Part shown: in pieces, positions 1-10,043 of the stretch
Position numbering within the stretch: position 1 is the first letter of the stretch
Layout: each line of letters opens with the position of its first letter
Origin: Lysobacter sp. Root76
GTDB lineage: Bacteria; Pseudomonadota; Gammaproteobacteria; Xanthomonadales; Xanthomonadaceae
DNA length: 64,000 bases
Direction: 5' to 3'
Assembly (NCBI RefSeq): GCF_001428685.1
Contig: NZ_LMIK01000005.1
Coordinates: 577,224 to 641,223, forward strand
Made by a program: the position numbers and the translations under genes
Notes under the pieces: model-generated
The model's input: the letters and a program-made list of their open reading frames with translations, nothing else
Database searches by the model: none
Told to the model about the DNA's origin: nothing

Positions 1-1
1 A

Positions 2-556
2 ACGGCGGTGGCACGCGCGCGGGCGGGCGACGAGCGCGCGTTCCGCGACCTGGTCCAGGCTCATGCGCGGCCCCTGTTGCAACTGTGTTTCCGCATCACC
101 CGCGACGCCGCCCTGGCCGAGGACGCGGTGCAGGAGGCGTTCTACAAGGCCTGGCGCGGGCTGGATAGCTACGACGGCCGCGCCGCGTTCTCGACCTGGT
201 TGCACCGGATCGCGGTCAACGCCGCGCTGGAGCAACTGCGCCGCAACGCCCGCCACCGCCAGGACGCGACCGGGTCGGTGGCGGACGAGGACGAGGGCGC
301 GGACTTCCTGGCCTCGCTGCCGGACGACGCGCCCGATCCGGAGGCGCGCGCCTCCGGCGTGCAGATCGGCCAGCGCATCGACCGCCAGATGCAGCGCCTG
401 AGTCCGTCCGAGCGCGCGGCTTTCGTCCTGCGTCATTGGGAAGGCGAACCGCTGGAACGGATCGCCGAGACCCTGGGTTTGAACACTGGCCAGTGCAAGC
501 AGGCCATCTTCCGCGCCGTGCGCAAGTTGCGCGACGCGCTGGAACCGTTGAGGTAA
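2..556 (+). CDS. ECF-type RNA polymerase sigma factor (5' end probably cut by the window edge)
   Basis: The protein has the two-domain layout of a sigma70-family ECF factor. Region 2 lies at about residues 8-80 of the visible part and includes the helix DAVQEAFYKAW. Region 4 lies at about residues 130-178 (SPSERAAF through IAETLGL, a helix-turn-helix). It should direct RNA polymerase to a small regulon. The frame is open to the window edge and region 2 begins almost at once, so the true start is probably upstream. A GTG at position 8 is the only start visible here. The next gene, 3 nt downstream, encodes a membrane protein of anti-sigma type, so this factor is probably held inactive at the membrane until a signal arrives. 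The stimulus cannot be read from the sequence. Confidence 0.85.
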   Translation, partial: TAVARARAGDERAFRDLVQAHARPLLQLCFRITRDAALAEDAVQEAFYKAWRGLDSYDGRAAFSTWLHRIAVNAALEQLRRNARHRQDATGSVADEDEGADFLASLPDDAPDPEARASGVQIGQRIDRQMQRLSPSERAAFVLRHWEGEPLERIAETLGLNTGQCKQAIFRAVRKLRDALEPLR

Positions 557-559
557 GCC

Positions 560-1390
560 ATGTCCATCCGCGACGACGACCTGATCCTGTACCACTACCG
601 CGACGGCCTGGCGCCCGAGCGCCTGCGCGAGATCGAATCCGCGCTGGCCGCGTCGCCGGAGCTGGCCACGCGCTACCAGGCGCTGCGCCAGGTGCTGGCC
701 GCGGCCGACGCCGACGCGCTGCCGCCGTACGATCCCGATCTGGAAGCGCGGCTGTGGCAGCGCCTGCAGCCGCGACTGCACGAAACCGCCGCGCCGGCGA
801 CCGCCACGCTGCCGCTGTCGGCCGCACGCGCGCATGCGCGCCCGCGTCGCCGCCTGCGCGCCTGGGGGGCGGGCCTGGCTTCGGCCGCGGTGCTGGCCTT
901 GGCGGTGTACCTGCCGTTCGCGCGCCGCGACGTGGAGCCGCCGGCGACCGCGCCGGTCGCGGTGCAGGATCGTGCGCCCGAAGCGGCCCAGGACGGTGCC
1001 CAGGACATGGCCGCCGACCGCGTGCTCGACGCCTACGTCGCCACTCATCTGCGCAGCACCGAAGGCCTGCTGCTGAGCGTGGTCAACAACGACGGCGGCG
1101 CGCTGGCCCCGGTCGACGGGGACTACGTCCGCGAACTGGTCGACGACAACCGCCTGTACGCGGCGGCCGCGAGCGAACGCGGCGACCGCGCGCTGGCCGG
1201 CTTCCTGCGCTCGCTGGAGCCGACTCTGATCGAACTGGCTAACCGCACGCCCGCCGAGGGCATCGAAAATGAAAACGCACTGCGCGACTACGTCGACGGC
1301 AGCGATCTGGTGTTCCAGGTGCGCGCGGTCGAAGCGCGTCTGCAACAGCGCAGCGGCGAGCCCGCGCAGCAGGAAGGAGTGACGACATGA
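560..1390 (+). CDS. Putative membrane-anchored anti-sigma factor
   Basis: The 276-residue protein has a soluble N-terminal segment of about 95 residues, rich in charged residues. One membrane helix follows at about residues 99-118 (AGLASAAVLALAVYLPF), then a periplasmic C-terminal part of about 155 residues. This topology, and its place immediately after a sigma factor gene, fit an anti-sigma factor that binds the sigma factor with its cytoplasmic N-terminus. No CxxC zinc motif of the zf-HC2 class is visible, so it would be a non-zinc type. Its last 4 nt overlap the next gene (ATGA), which indicates translational coupling. The function is inferred from context and topology, not from a recognised family signature. 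Confidence 0.6.
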   Translation: MSIRDDDLILYHYRDGLAPERLREIESALAASPELATRYQALRQVLAAADADALPPYDPDLEARLWQRLQPRLHETAAPATATLPLSAARAHARPRRRLRAWGAGLASAAVLALAVYLPFARRDVEPPATAPVAVQDRAPEAAQDGAQDMAADRVLDAYVATHLRSTEGLLLSVVNNDGGALAPVDGDYVRELVDDNRLYAAAASERGDRALAGFLRSLEPTLIELANRTPAEGIENENALRDYVDGSDLVFQVRAVEARLQQRSGEPAQQEGVTT

Positions 1391-2460
1391 TGCGATTCAA
1401 GACCCTGCGGCCGCGGCTGACGGCGCTGGCGCTGGCGACGCTGCTGTTCGCCGGCCCCTTGGCGGCGGCGCCGGCCGATCCCGGCGGCGAGTTGAACGCT
1501 TTGTACTGGCAGGGCCACGGTGCGCTCGGCGCGGGCGACTGGAAGCTCGCCCAGCAGCGTTTCGCCGACCTCGAACGCCGGCTGCGCCAGAGCGAACCCA
1601 CCGCGGTCGATGCCGCGATCTATTGGCAGGCCTACGCGCTCAAGCGCGCCGGCCGCGACGACGAGGCGACCGTGCTGGTCAGGCGTTTGCGCGCCGAATA
1701 CCCGCGCAGCCGCTGGAACCGCGACGCGGCGCTGTTGCTGCGCAGCGGCGAGGGCGGCACTGCGAGCGCCCGCGACGACTCGCTGGAATCCCTGCTGCGG
1801 CAGCCGCCGGCGCAGGCGATCCCGAAACTGGTGGCGATGCTCAATGGCGGCGGCGCGCCGCGGCTCAAGCAGCGCGCGCTGTTCCTGCTCAGCCAGATGG
1901 ACGACGCCGGCGCGATGGCGCAGGTCGCGGTGGTAGCGCGCGGCAGGGATCCGCTGCTGGCCGAGCGTGCGGTGCGCATGCTCGCGGTGGCCAACGCCGG
2001 CGACGAGCTGGGCAACGTCTATGCCGCGGTGTCCGATCCTAAGCGCAAGCTGCTGGTGCTCAAGGCCATGGGCGTGGCCGGCAGCTACGACACTCTGGCC
2101 GAGGTCGCGCGCCATGGTCCCGACCCGGCCCTGCGCCAGGGCGCGCTGCAGGCGCTGGGCGTGGCTGGACAGAGCGAGGTGCTGGCGGAAGTGGCGCGCA
2201 GTTCGGTCGATGCGCCGACCCGGATCGAGGCGATCAAGGCCCTGGGCACGGCCAACGCCACCCGCGATCTGCTGGCCCTGTACCCGAACGTGCGCGCTGC
2301 GCCGGCGCTGCGCGACGAAGTGCTCAAGAGCCTGTTGATCGCCTCCAACGAAGGCGTGGTGATCAACCTTTACCACAAGGCCACCAGCCCCGATGAGCAG
2401 CGCGCGGTGCAGCGCGTGCTACTCGACGCCGGTTACGACCCCAACGGCCCGCGCCGCTGA
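1387..2460 (+). CDS. Secreted HEAT-repeat domain protein
   Basis: The 357-residue protein starts with a signal peptide (a Leu/Ala-rich stretch ending near AAAPADP, residue about 30). An N-terminal helical section at about 35-120 resembles a tetratricopeptide hairpin. From about residue 145 to 340 there are repeated amphipathic helix pairs of about 30 residues, with recurring patterns such as EVARHG, ALQALGVAG and AIKALGTA, which are HEAT-like. Such proteins are scaffolds; no catalytic motif is visible. It overlaps the anti-sigma gene by 4 nt and is followed 26 nt later by an ankyrin-repeat gene. The operon therefore pairs a sigma/anti-sigma switch with two periplasmic repeat scaffolds that may sense or assemble an envelope component. 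That role is inference. Confidence 0.75.
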   Translation: MMRFKTLRPRLTALALATLLFAGPLAAAPADPGGELNALYWQGHGALGAGDWKLAQQRFADLERRLRQSEPTAVDAAIYWQAYALKRAGRDDEATVLVRRLRAEYPRSRWNRDAALLLRSGEGGTASARDDSLESLLRQPPAQAIPKLVAMLNGGGAPRLKQRALFLLSQMDDAGAMAQVAVVARGRDPLLAERAVRMLAVANAGDELGNVYAAVSDPKRKLLVLKAMGVAGSYDTLAEVARHGPDPALRQGALQALGVAGQSEVLAEVARSSVDAPTRIEAIKALGTANATRDLLALYPNVRAAPALRDEVLKSLLIASNEGVVINLYHKATSPDEQRAVQRVLLDAGYDPNGPRR

Positions 2461-2486
2461 GCGCGCGCCGCAACACGGAGATCGCG

Positions 2487-3083
2487 ATGAAGCTTCAGTA
2501 CCCGATCCGCACCGGCCTGTGCGCGGCGCTGGCCGCCGCCCTGCTGCTGCCGCTGCTGGCGCCGGCGAGCGCCGCATCCGACGACGGCACCGCGCTGATC
2601 GCGGCGGTCAAGGCGCACCGCATCGATCGCCTGCGCAATCTGGTCGGCCGCGGTGCCGACATCGACGCGGTCGTGCCCGGCGACGGCACCGCGCTGATCC
2701 AGGCCGCGCGCGAGCGCGATGCACTGCTGGTCGACGAGTTGCTGCGGCTGGGAGCGGACGTCGACCTCGCCGTGCCCGGCGACGGCAATCCGCTGATCGC
2801 CGCCTCGGCGCAACCAGGCAATCTGCCGGTGCTGCGGCGTCTGGTCGAGGCCGGCGCCGAGGTCGACGCGATCGTCGAGGACGACGAAACGCCGCTGATC
2901 AACGCCGCGCGCAGCGGCGACCTCGGCGCGGTCGCTTACTTGGTCGAGCGCGGCGCCGACGTCAACCTGGGCGTGTCGGTACGCCTGCACGCGGGCGGCG
3001 GGCCGGTGTGGCGCTCGCCCTTGAACCAGGCGCGCACCGACGCGTTGCGGCGGTACCTGGTCGAGCGCGGCGCACGCCGCTGA
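2487..3083 (+). CDS. Secreted ankyrin-repeat protein
   Basis: The 198-residue protein has an N-terminal signal peptide (hydrophobic residues about 8-28, cleavage near ASAA). It is followed by about five ankyrin repeats. Recurring units contain GTALI..A...R, L..LG.R.ADID and AVVPGDG, spaced about 33 residues. Ankyrin repeats mediate protein-protein contacts, and the signal peptide places them in the periplasm. It is the last gene of the sigma/anti-sigma/HEAT operon. Its stop codon directly abuts the stop of the convergent LysR gene, with no intergenic base between them. No enzymatic domain is present. Confidence 0.8.
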   Translation: MKLQYPIRTGLCAALAAALLLPLLAPASAASDDGTALIAAVKAHRIDRLRNLVGRGADIDAVVPGDGTALIQAARERDALLVDELLRLGADVDLAVPGDGNPLIAASAQPGNLPVLRRLVEAGAEVDAIVEDDETPLINAARSGDLGAVAYLVERGADVNLGVSVRLHAGGGPVWRSPLNQARTDALRRYLVERGARR

Positions 3084-3998
3084 TCAAGCGACGCCTTCAC
3101 CGGCTTGTTGGGTTTCGCCCAGGCAGTCGGCGAGGAACTCGACCGTCGCGCGCACGCCCGGCAGCAGGCCGCGGCGGTGCGGCATCACCAGGGTCGTGGT
3201 CACGCGGCCAGCGTTCCAGTCGGGTAATACCCGCTGCAATTCGCCGGCGCGCAGCGCTCGGGCGCAGAACGCTTCCGGCAGGCAGGCGATGCCGAGGCCG
3301 GCGCAGGCCGCGCGCAGCAAGGCGGTGGATTCGTTCGCGCTCATGCGTGCGCGCGGCGTCGCCTGCGCGCGTTCGCCGTCGCGGTGTTGCAGGTTCCAGG
3401 CCGTGGCCGCGGCGCTGGTGAGCAGGCCGTCGTGCATGGACAACTGCGACGGCGTGGCCGGCATGCCCTGCGCGTCGAGATAGGCGGGCGCGGCGACCAG
3501 GACGATGGTTTCCACCACCAGAGAGCGCTGCACCAGCCCGGAATCCGGCAGCGGCGCGAAGTGGCTGCGCAGGGCGATGTCGTAACCCTCCTGGACGAGG
3601 TCGACGAAACGATCGGTCACGTCCAACTGCAGTTGCAGTTTCGGATGACGTTGCGCGAGTCGCGGCAGGTGCTCGGCCAGGTACAACTGCGCGGTCGGCA
3701 CCGAGGCGGTGATGCGCACGCTGCCGCTGGGTTCGGCGACGCGTTGGCGCACGCTGGCTTCGGCGGCCTCGGTTTCGATCAGGGCGGCACGTGCGTGTTC
3801 GTAGAAGTCGCGGCCGACCTCGGTCAGGGTGAAGCTGCGCGAGGTGCGGTGAATCAGCCGCGCCTGCAGGCCGGCTTCGAGCTCGGCCACGCGCTTGCTG
3901 ACGGTGGATTTAGGCACCCCCAGGCGACGCCCGGCGGCGGCGAAGCCGCCTTCCTCGACCGCGGCGGCGAACAGGACCAGGTCATTGAGGTTGAGCAT
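3084..3998 (-). CDS. LysR-family transcriptional regulator
   Basis: The 304-residue protein has an N-terminal winged helix-turn-helix at about residues 3-60 (FAAAGRRLGVPKSTVSKRV) and a LysR substrate-binding domain at about 90-290. The 304 residues are the family's normal length. It is transcribed divergently from a glutathione S-transferase-like gene. The 114-bp gap holds three direct GTCCAC repeats and an inverted TGTAGAC/GTCTACA pair, which are likely operator sites. LysR proteins usually autorepress and activate the divergent gene with a small-molecule co-inducer. The GST is therefore the probable target. The ligand is unknown. Confidence 0.92.
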   Translation of the reverse strand: MLNLNDLVLFAAAVEEGGFAAAGRRLGVPKSTVSKRVAELEAGLQARLIHRTSRSFTLTEVGRDFYEHARAALIETEAAEASVRQRVAEPSGSVRITASVPTAQLYLAEHLPRLAQRHPKLQLQLDVTDRFVDLVQEGYDIALRSHFAPLPDSGLVQRSLVVETIVLVAAPAYLDAQGMPATPSQLSMHDGLLTSAAATAWNLQHRDGERAQATPRARMSANESTALLRAACAGLGIACLPEAFCARALRAGELQRVLPDWNAGRVTTTLVMPHRRGLLPGVRATVEFLADCLGETQQAGEGVA

Positions 3999-4003
3999 GG
4001 AAA

Positions 4004-4059
4004 GTCCACATATGTAGACGATAGGTCCACGAATTGCAGTCTACACAGCCTAAGTCCAC
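4004..4059. promoter_or_regulatory. Probable LysR operator region between divergent regulator and GST genes
   Basis: GTCCAC occurs at 4004-4009, 4025-4030 and 4054-4059. The first two are 21 nt apart, two helical turns. An inverted pair TGTAGAC (4013-4019) and GTCTACA (4039-4045) is interleaved with them. LysR tetramers typically bind a dyad plus an activation site in exactly such a divergent spacer. The motifs are seen in the sequence; their use by the adjacent LysR protein is inferred from position. Confidence 0.5.
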
Positions 4060-4112
4060 GTCAATAGGCTTTCTCCAGGGCCGAACCGGTCCCCATCCAA
4101 CTGGAGAACCTC

Positions 4113-4826
4113 ATGAATTCGCACCCCATCCTCTATTACGGCGTGCCCTCGGGCTGTTCGTTCGGTTCCATCGTCGCCCTGGAATGGCTGGGCCAGCCCT
4201 ATGCCTTGAGCCGGATCGAGATGCCGGAAATGGTGACCAGCGACGCGTTCCGCCGCATCAACCCGGCCGCCGAGACCCCGGCGCTGATGGACGCGCAGGG
4301 CCATACGCTCAGCGAGAGCATGGCGATCCTCAATCACATCGCCGCGCGCGGCATCGATCGCGGCCTGGGTTACCTGCAAGGTAGTCGCGATTTCGACCGC
4401 CTCAACCGCATGCTGGCCTTCCTCAACACGAGCTTCTTCAATGCCTTCGCATCGCTGTGGTACGTGCTCGAACACGAGGTGCCCGCCGCGGAGAAGGACG
4501 CGCTGGCGAAGTACGGCCGGGCCAAGGTCGAGAAAGCCCATGCCGAACTCGAGGCGATGATCGGCGACGGCCCCTGGCTGCTGGGCGAGCAGCGCACCGT
4601 GGCCGACGCCTACTTCATCGGCATCGCCCGCTGGACCCAGTACCACGACGTCGTCGACCGCCGCGACTACCCCAAGCTGCAGCGCCTGTACGACGCGCTG
4701 GAAGCCGACCCGGCGGTGGTGTTCGCGCATGCGATCGAGCGGCAGACGGCGGCGACCAGCGCCGGCGGCTTCCGCGGCGAGATCGCCCTGGCCGACACGC
4801 TGCCGCGCCAGGCCCACGCGGCCTGA
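4113..4826 (+). CDS. Glutathione S-transferase family protein
   Basis: The 237-residue protein has a thioredoxin-like N-terminal domain (about residues 5-80). It contains the expected cis-Pro segment (AAETPALMD) and the glutathione-site ESMAILNHIA. An all-helical C-terminal domain follows at about 90-210. GSTs conjugate glutathione to electrophiles or act as peroxidases or isomerases; the substrate cannot be told from sequence. The N-terminal YYGVPSGCSFGS places Ser/Cys residues where beta- and phi-type GSTs carry their catalytic residue. The divergent LysR gene is likely its regulator. The start ATG is preceded by a GGAG ribosome-binding site. Confidence 0.85.
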   Translation: MNSHPILYYGVPSGCSFGSIVALEWLGQPYALSRIEMPEMVTSDAFRRINPAAETPALMDAQGHTLSESMAILNHIAARGIDRGLGYLQGSRDFDRLNRMLAFLNTSFFNAFASLWYVLEHEVPAAEKDALAKYGRAKVEKAHAELEAMIGDGPWLLGEQRTVADAYFIGIARWTQYHDVVDRRDYPKLQRLYDALEADPAVVFAHAIERQTAATSAGGFRGEIALADTLPRQAHAA

Positions 4827-4984
4827 TGCGCAGGGGGCGCCGTCGGCTGCGGCCGGCGGCGCTTCGCGATGTCATGCGTTTTTCGATGCGCAGCAGATGA
4901 CATTCGTCAATTCCGCGCCCGCGGGTGCGCTGCCAAGGTACGCATCAAGCCGCGTCGTGGCCGGCGTGGGCAACGGAGGACCGC

Positions 4985-6049
4985 ATGAACTCGAACAGAC
5001 GCGCATTGGTGTTGGGCGCCAGCGGCGGCATCGGCGGCGAAGTCGCGGTGCGGCTGGTCCAGCGCGGCTGGGAAGTGCATGCGCTGCAGCACCGCACGCG
5101 CATGGCCGGGCGCCGCGGCAATGGCATCTACTGGTGGCGCGGCGACGCCATGAACCGCGACGACGTGATGCAGGCGGCCAAGGGCGCGGCGCTGATCGTG
5201 CACGCGGTCAATCCGTCGGTCTACCAAGACGGCGACGCGCAGTCGTTGCCGATGCTGCAGCACAGCCTGGACGCCGCGGTTGCCGGCGGCGCGCGTCTGT
5301 TGCTGCCGGGAGCGGCCTGCAACTACGGTCCTTCGGCGGCGGTCGCCGAAGACGCGGCGCAGCGGCCGCTCACCCGCCGCGGCCTGCTCCGGGTCGAGAT
5401 GGAGCGGCGCCTGCGCGATGCGGTCGCGCGCGGTGCGCGCGCGCTGATCGTGCGCAGTGGCGATCACTTCGGGCCTTACGCGGGCAACAACTGGTTCTCG
5501 CAGGCCATGGTCGAGCCCGGCCGTGCGCCGGCGAGCCTGCGCTACCCCGGCCGCGCCGGCATCGGCCACCAGTGGTGCTATCTGCCCGACCTGGCCGAAA
5601 CCATGCTGCGCCTGCTCGACGACGAGCGCCTCGGCGCGTTCGAGAGTTTCCACGTCGGCGGGCACTGGGACGCCGATGGCACCGCCATGACCGCGGCGAT
5701 CGCGCGCGCGATCGGGCGCCAGGACCTGCGCGTCAAACGTTTCCCATGGGCGCTGCTGCGCATGAGTTCGCCGCTGCTGCCGATGTTCCGCGAGATCGCC
5801 GAACTGCGCCGGCTGTGGCAGGAGCCGGTGCGCCTGGACAATCGCCGCCTGCTCGATTTCCTCGGCGAGGAGCCGCGCACCGATCTGGATACCGCGGTGC
5901 GCGAGACCCTGATCGGCATGGGATGCCTGGAGCCTGTCGCGCTGGAGCCTGCTGTGCAGGCGCGCGCCCGCGTCGCCGCGCCCGCGCCGGTCGCGACACC
6001 GATTCGCCCGCCCTCGGAACTGCCGCTGGAGTTGCCGATCGCGGCGTGA
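4985..6049 (+). CDS. NAD-dependent epimerase/dehydratase family protein
   Basis: This is a 354-residue extended-SDR-type protein. The Rossmann nucleotide-binding motif is at the N-terminus ([15 protein letters not shown], residues about 9-23), and the NAD-binding fold continues to about residue 230. The family acts on NDP-sugars or related carbonyl compounds, but the substrate is unknown here. The ATG at 4985 was chosen because a GGAGGA ribosome-binding site lies just upstream and the Rossmann motif begins directly after it. The frame is open further upstream without conserved features. The C-terminal 50 residues are Ala/Pro-rich. It appears to be a single-gene unit. Confidence 0.8.
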   Translation: MNSNRRALVLGASGGIGGEVAVRLVQRGWEVHALQHRTRMAGRRGNGIYWWRGDAMNRDDVMQAAKGAALIVHAVNPSVYQDGDAQSLPMLQHSLDAAVAGGARLLLPGAACNYGPSAAVAEDAAQRPLTRRGLLRVEMERRLRDAVARGARALIVRSGDHFGPYAGNNWFSQAMVEPGRAPASLRYPGRAGIGHQWCYLPDLAETMLRLLDDERLGAFESFHVGGHWDADGTAMTAAIARAIGRQDLRVKRFPWALLRMSSPLLPMFREIAELRRLWQEPVRLDNRRLLDFLGEEPRTDLDTAVRETLIGMGCLEPVALEPAVQARARVAAPAPVATPIRPPSELPLELPIAA

Positions 6050-6178
6050 TCGGCCTGGGATCGCATCGTTCCATCCGGCGCAGGCCGGAGGCGGCGCCGG
6101 TCGGTTAGAGTGGCCACGCGCGGCCCGTGCCGCCGTGTTGCGCGGCCCGCTCGGGCGCGCGATCTTGATGGAGTTGCC

Positions 6179-7152
<974 letters not shown>

Positions 7153-7156
<4 letters not shown>

Positions 7157-7914
7157 ACGTGCATGCGGTCCGCGCCATCTATTTCTTCGAGATGCACCGC
7201 ACCTGGCGCACGCTGATGCAGAGCATCGCCTCGCCGGTGCTGTCCACCTCGCTGTACTTCATCGTGTTCGGCTCCGCCATCGGCTCGCGCATGGTCGCGA
7301 TCGACGGCATCAGCTACGGCGCCTACATCGTGCCGGGCCTGGTCATGCTGGCGTTGCTGACCGAGAGCATCTCCAACGCGTCCTTCGGCATCTACATGCC
7401 CAAGTTCACCGGCACGATCTTCGAGATCCTGTCGGCGCCGATTTCCTTCGTCGAGGTGGTGCTGGGCTACGTCGGCGCGGCTGCGACCAAGTCGGTGGTG
7501 CTGGGCCTGATCATGCTGGCGACGGCGCGGCTGTTCGTGCCGTTCGAGATCGCCCATCCGTTCTGGATGCTGGGTTTCCTGATGCTGACCGCGGTCAGCT
7601 TCAGCCTGTTCGGCTTCATCATCGGGGTCTGGGCCGACGGCTTCGAGAAACTGCAGGTGGTGCCGATGATGGTGGTCACGCCGCTGGCCTTCCTGGGCGG
7701 CAGCTTCTATTCGATAAACATGCTGCCGCCGCTGTGGCAGAAGATCTCGCTGTTCAACCCGGTGGTCTACCTGGTCAGTGGCTTCCGCTGGAGCTTCTAC
7801 GGCGTGTCCGACGTCAGCATCGCGATCAGCGTCTCGATGACGGCGGCTTTCCTGGTGCTGTGCCTGGGCGCGATCTGGTTGATCTTCCGCACCGGCTACA
7901 AGCTCAAGACCTGA
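7153..7914 (+). CDS. ABC-2 type transporter permease
   Basis: The 253-residue integral membrane protein has six predicted membrane segments and the conserved ABC-2 features near the last helices ([20 protein letters not shown]). It pairs with the ATPase encoded immediately upstream, overlapping by 4 nt, to form a YadGH/DrrAB-like exporter in the inner membrane. Its length matches the family (about 250-260). The start ATG at 7153 gives a normal amphipathic N-terminus ahead of the first helix. Confidence 0.9.
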
Positions 7915-7920
7915 AAGCGT

Positions 7921-8205
7921 TCAAGGGCGCTCGCCGCGGCCTTGGGCTTTGGCGTTGGCGATTACCGCATGCACCAGTTCGCGATCGCGGTGGCGCGAGA
8001 TCGCGACCGCGCCCAAGGCGATCGCGCGCTCGCGCAGGGCCACGTTGACGTCGTAGTGGGCGCCGCTGGTCTTGTTCTGGAACGCGCGCCGCGGGATGCC
8101 CAGTCGCTGCGCGAATACGTGCAGCTCGTCCAGGGTGTCGGCCATCAGGTGGGCCCAGCGTTCGCCGCGCCAGGGCCAGACGGCGTCGTCGACGTAGACG
8201 GTCAT
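7921..8205 (-). CDS. DUF4031 domain-containing protein
   Basis: The 94-residue small protein begins TVYVDDAVWPWRGERWAHL, the conserved opening of DUF4031 proteins. It also keeps the His residues in HYDVNV and the R/H-rich C-terminal region of that family. The biochemical function is not established. The ATG at 8205 was chosen because the domain begins immediately; the upstream open frame shows no conserved sequence. It converges on the ABC permease gene with a 6-bp gap. Confidence 0.8.
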   Translation of the reverse strand: MTVYVDDAVWPWRGERWAHLMADTLDELHVFAQRLGIPRRAFQNKTSGAHYDVNVALRERAIALGAVAISRHRDRELVHAVIANAKAQGRGERP

Positions 8206-8386
8206 GGGGAATCCGGTGGGGTAGGGCGACGGTTTCCGACTATGCACGCGAGCGCCATGGTTCGGCCAGGCCAGTTCGACGCGATCCCGGCCGACGGCCT
8301 TGGCCGATCGTGGCAGCAAGACGCGGTTCACCGAACGCGCCGCGGCCTCGCTCTAGAATGAGCGCAGTCCGAATGCGGTCGCCGCC

Positions 8387-8782
8387 ATGCAGATTTCCGC
8401 GCTTCATCACGTCGCTCTGATCTGCTCCGACTACCCGCGCTCGAAACATTTCTATACCCAGGTGCTGGGCCTGCGCGTGATCGGCGAGGCCTACCGCGAG
8501 GCGCGCGACTCCTACAAGCTCGACCTGGCCCTGCCCGACGGCAGCCAGCTCGAACTGTTCTCATTTCCCGATCCGCCGCCGCGGCCCTCGTACCCCGAGG
8601 CCTGCGGACTGCGCCATCTGGCCTTCGAAGTCGCCGACGTGGACGCCGCGGCGGTCGCGCTGCGCGGCCATGGCGTAGCCGTGGAGCCGGTGCGCGTGGA
8701 CGAGTACACCGGGCGCCGTTACACCTTCTTCGCCGATCCCGACGGGCTGCCGCTGGAACTGTACGAACGCGCGGCGGACTGA
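8387..8782 (+). CDS. VOC-family protein, YaeR/GloA2-like
   Basis: The 131-residue glyoxalase-fold protein matches the E. coli YaeR type closely. It has HHVALICSDYPRSKHFY near the N-terminus, EAYREARDSYKLDLAL in the middle, and PEACGLRHLAFEV and FFADPDGLPLELYE at the end. Metal ligands expected for the fold are visible as His in the first strand, Glu in QLELFSF, His in LRHLAFEV and Glu in LELYE. YaeR-type proteins are metal-binding lyase-like proteins whose natural substrate is not firmly known. It stands alone between DUF4031 and a convergent DedA-type gene. Confidence 0.88.
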   Translation: MQISALHHVALICSDYPRSKHFYTQVLGLRVIGEAYREARDSYKLDLALPDGSQLELFSFPDPPPRPSYPEACGLRHLAFEVADVDAAAVALRGHGVAVEPVRVDEYTGRRYTFFADPDGLPLELYERAAD

Positions 8783-8798
8783 TGATGCCGCGGCGCGC

Positions 8799-9716
8799 TC
8801 AGTCGCGCGCGACCGCATGGCCTTCCGCCGCCCAGGCCGCGAAACCGCCGGCGAGCGGGCGCACGCGCTTGTAGCCGCGACGCTTGAGTTCCTGTGCCAG
8901 CACCGCGGCCGAGGCTTCGTTGGGACAGTCGCAGTAGACGATCACTTCATCGGCCGGCACCAGCGGCGCGTCGGACAGGGTCGCGACCAGGATCGCGCCG
9001 GGAATCCAGCCCGATTCGGCGCGCGCTTCGGCGCGGCGGATGTCGAGGATGGTCGGACCGCTGCCGTCCTCGATCATGCGGTAGAGCTCGCCGACGCTGA
9101 TCCGCGCCATCCGCAACTGGCGCAGGAACCACTGCCGGCGCACCCATTTGTAGGCGACGAAGGCCGCGATCAGGGTCAGCAGCACCGGCAGCGCGTAGTG
9201 TCCTAGCGATTCCAGCCGCTCCAGCACTTCGTTGACCGCCTTGTGGAACACCGCGCCCACCGCCACCGCGACCGAGGCCCACAGCAGCGCGCCGAGCGCG
9301 TCGAACAGCAGGAAGCGGCGTGTGCTGGTGCCGGTATCGCCGGCCAGGGTGGTCGCGACCGCGGCGAAGCCGGGCACGAACTTGGCCACGATCAGCGACG
9401 GCGCGCCCCAGCGCGCGTATACGCCGCGGGTCATCAGGACGCAGGAATCCGGCGACAGCGACAGACGGCACATCAGCCGCAGCAGTGCATTGCCGAAACG
9501 GCGGCCGCCGATGAACCACAGCCAGTCGGCGGCCACCGCGGCCAGGGAAGCGACCAGCACGATCGCGAGCAGGCTCTCGCCGCGATCGACCGCGACCGCG
9601 GCGGTGACGATGATCGGCGGATACGCCGGCACCGGCACGCCGCCCTGATCGAGCAGCACGGCGACCAGGACCACGAGCAGGCCGTAGCTTTCGATCAGGT
9701 GCAGCAACAGCTCCAT
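8799..9716 (-). CDS. DedA-family membrane protein fused to a rhodanese domain
   Basis: The 305-residue protein has an N-terminal DedA (SNARE-associated/VTT) domain with about five membrane segments at residues 5-195. It includes the conserved GGRRFG and FVPGFAAVATTLAG motifs of undecaprenyl-phosphate/phospholipid flippase-like proteins. A cytosolic rhodanese domain follows at about 205-305 and contains the active-site-like loop YCDCPNEAS, with a Cys at the rhodanese catalytic position. Such fusions are known in proteobacteria. The rhodanese part may sense or move sulfane sulfur near the membrane. The ATG at 9716 directly precedes the first helix. Confidence 0.87.
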   Translation of the reverse strand: MELLLHLIESYGLLVVLVAVLLDQGGVPVPAYPPIIVTAAVAVDRGESLLAIVLVASLAAVAADWLWFIGGRRFGNALLRLMCRLSLSPDSCVLMTRGVYARWGAPSLIVAKFVPGFAAVATTLAGDTGTSTRRFLLFDALGALLWASVAVAVGAVFHKAVNEVLERLESLGHYALPVLLTLIAAFVAYKWVRRQWFLRQLRMARISVGELYRMIEDGSGPTILDIRRAEARAESGWIPGAILVATLSDAPLVPADEVIVYCDCPNEASAAVLAQELKRRGYKRVRPLAGGFAAWAAEGHAVARD

Positions 9717-10043
9717 CGTCGGATCCCGGGCGGTGCGCCGCGCGGTCGCGCGGGCCAGAGCGGCAGTCTCGGCGCTGCCTGAGCGCCGCGCAATCGGCGC
9801 CGGAAAGAAGCGCTGTTGCGCAGCTGGGGCCTTGGCGCCGGCGGCACGGACCGCGGTACCGCCGCCATTCGTGATGAACCGCCGCACACGCGGACAGCCC
9901 CGGGCCGGGCCGGGCCGGGCCGGTCCGGACCGGGCCCGTCTACGCCTGACCCTCACATGCGCAGTCGCAAGATCGTCCATAAGGTCGGGGTCGGCGTGCA
10001 CGGGCGCGCGATCGCGGCCTCGCGGCGCGGCCGGAGAAACGAC
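9717..10043. other. 327-bp intergenic region with GGGCC tandem repeat
   Basis: The gap lies between the start of the minus-strand DedA gene and the plus-strand methyltransferase gene. It contains a 5-bp tandem repeat at 9902-9936: four perfect GGGCC, then GGTCC, GGACC and GGGCC. Reading frames run through the region but show no conserved protein sequence. Both flanking promoters must lie here; I could not pick a convincing -35/-10 pair. Confidence 0.6.
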
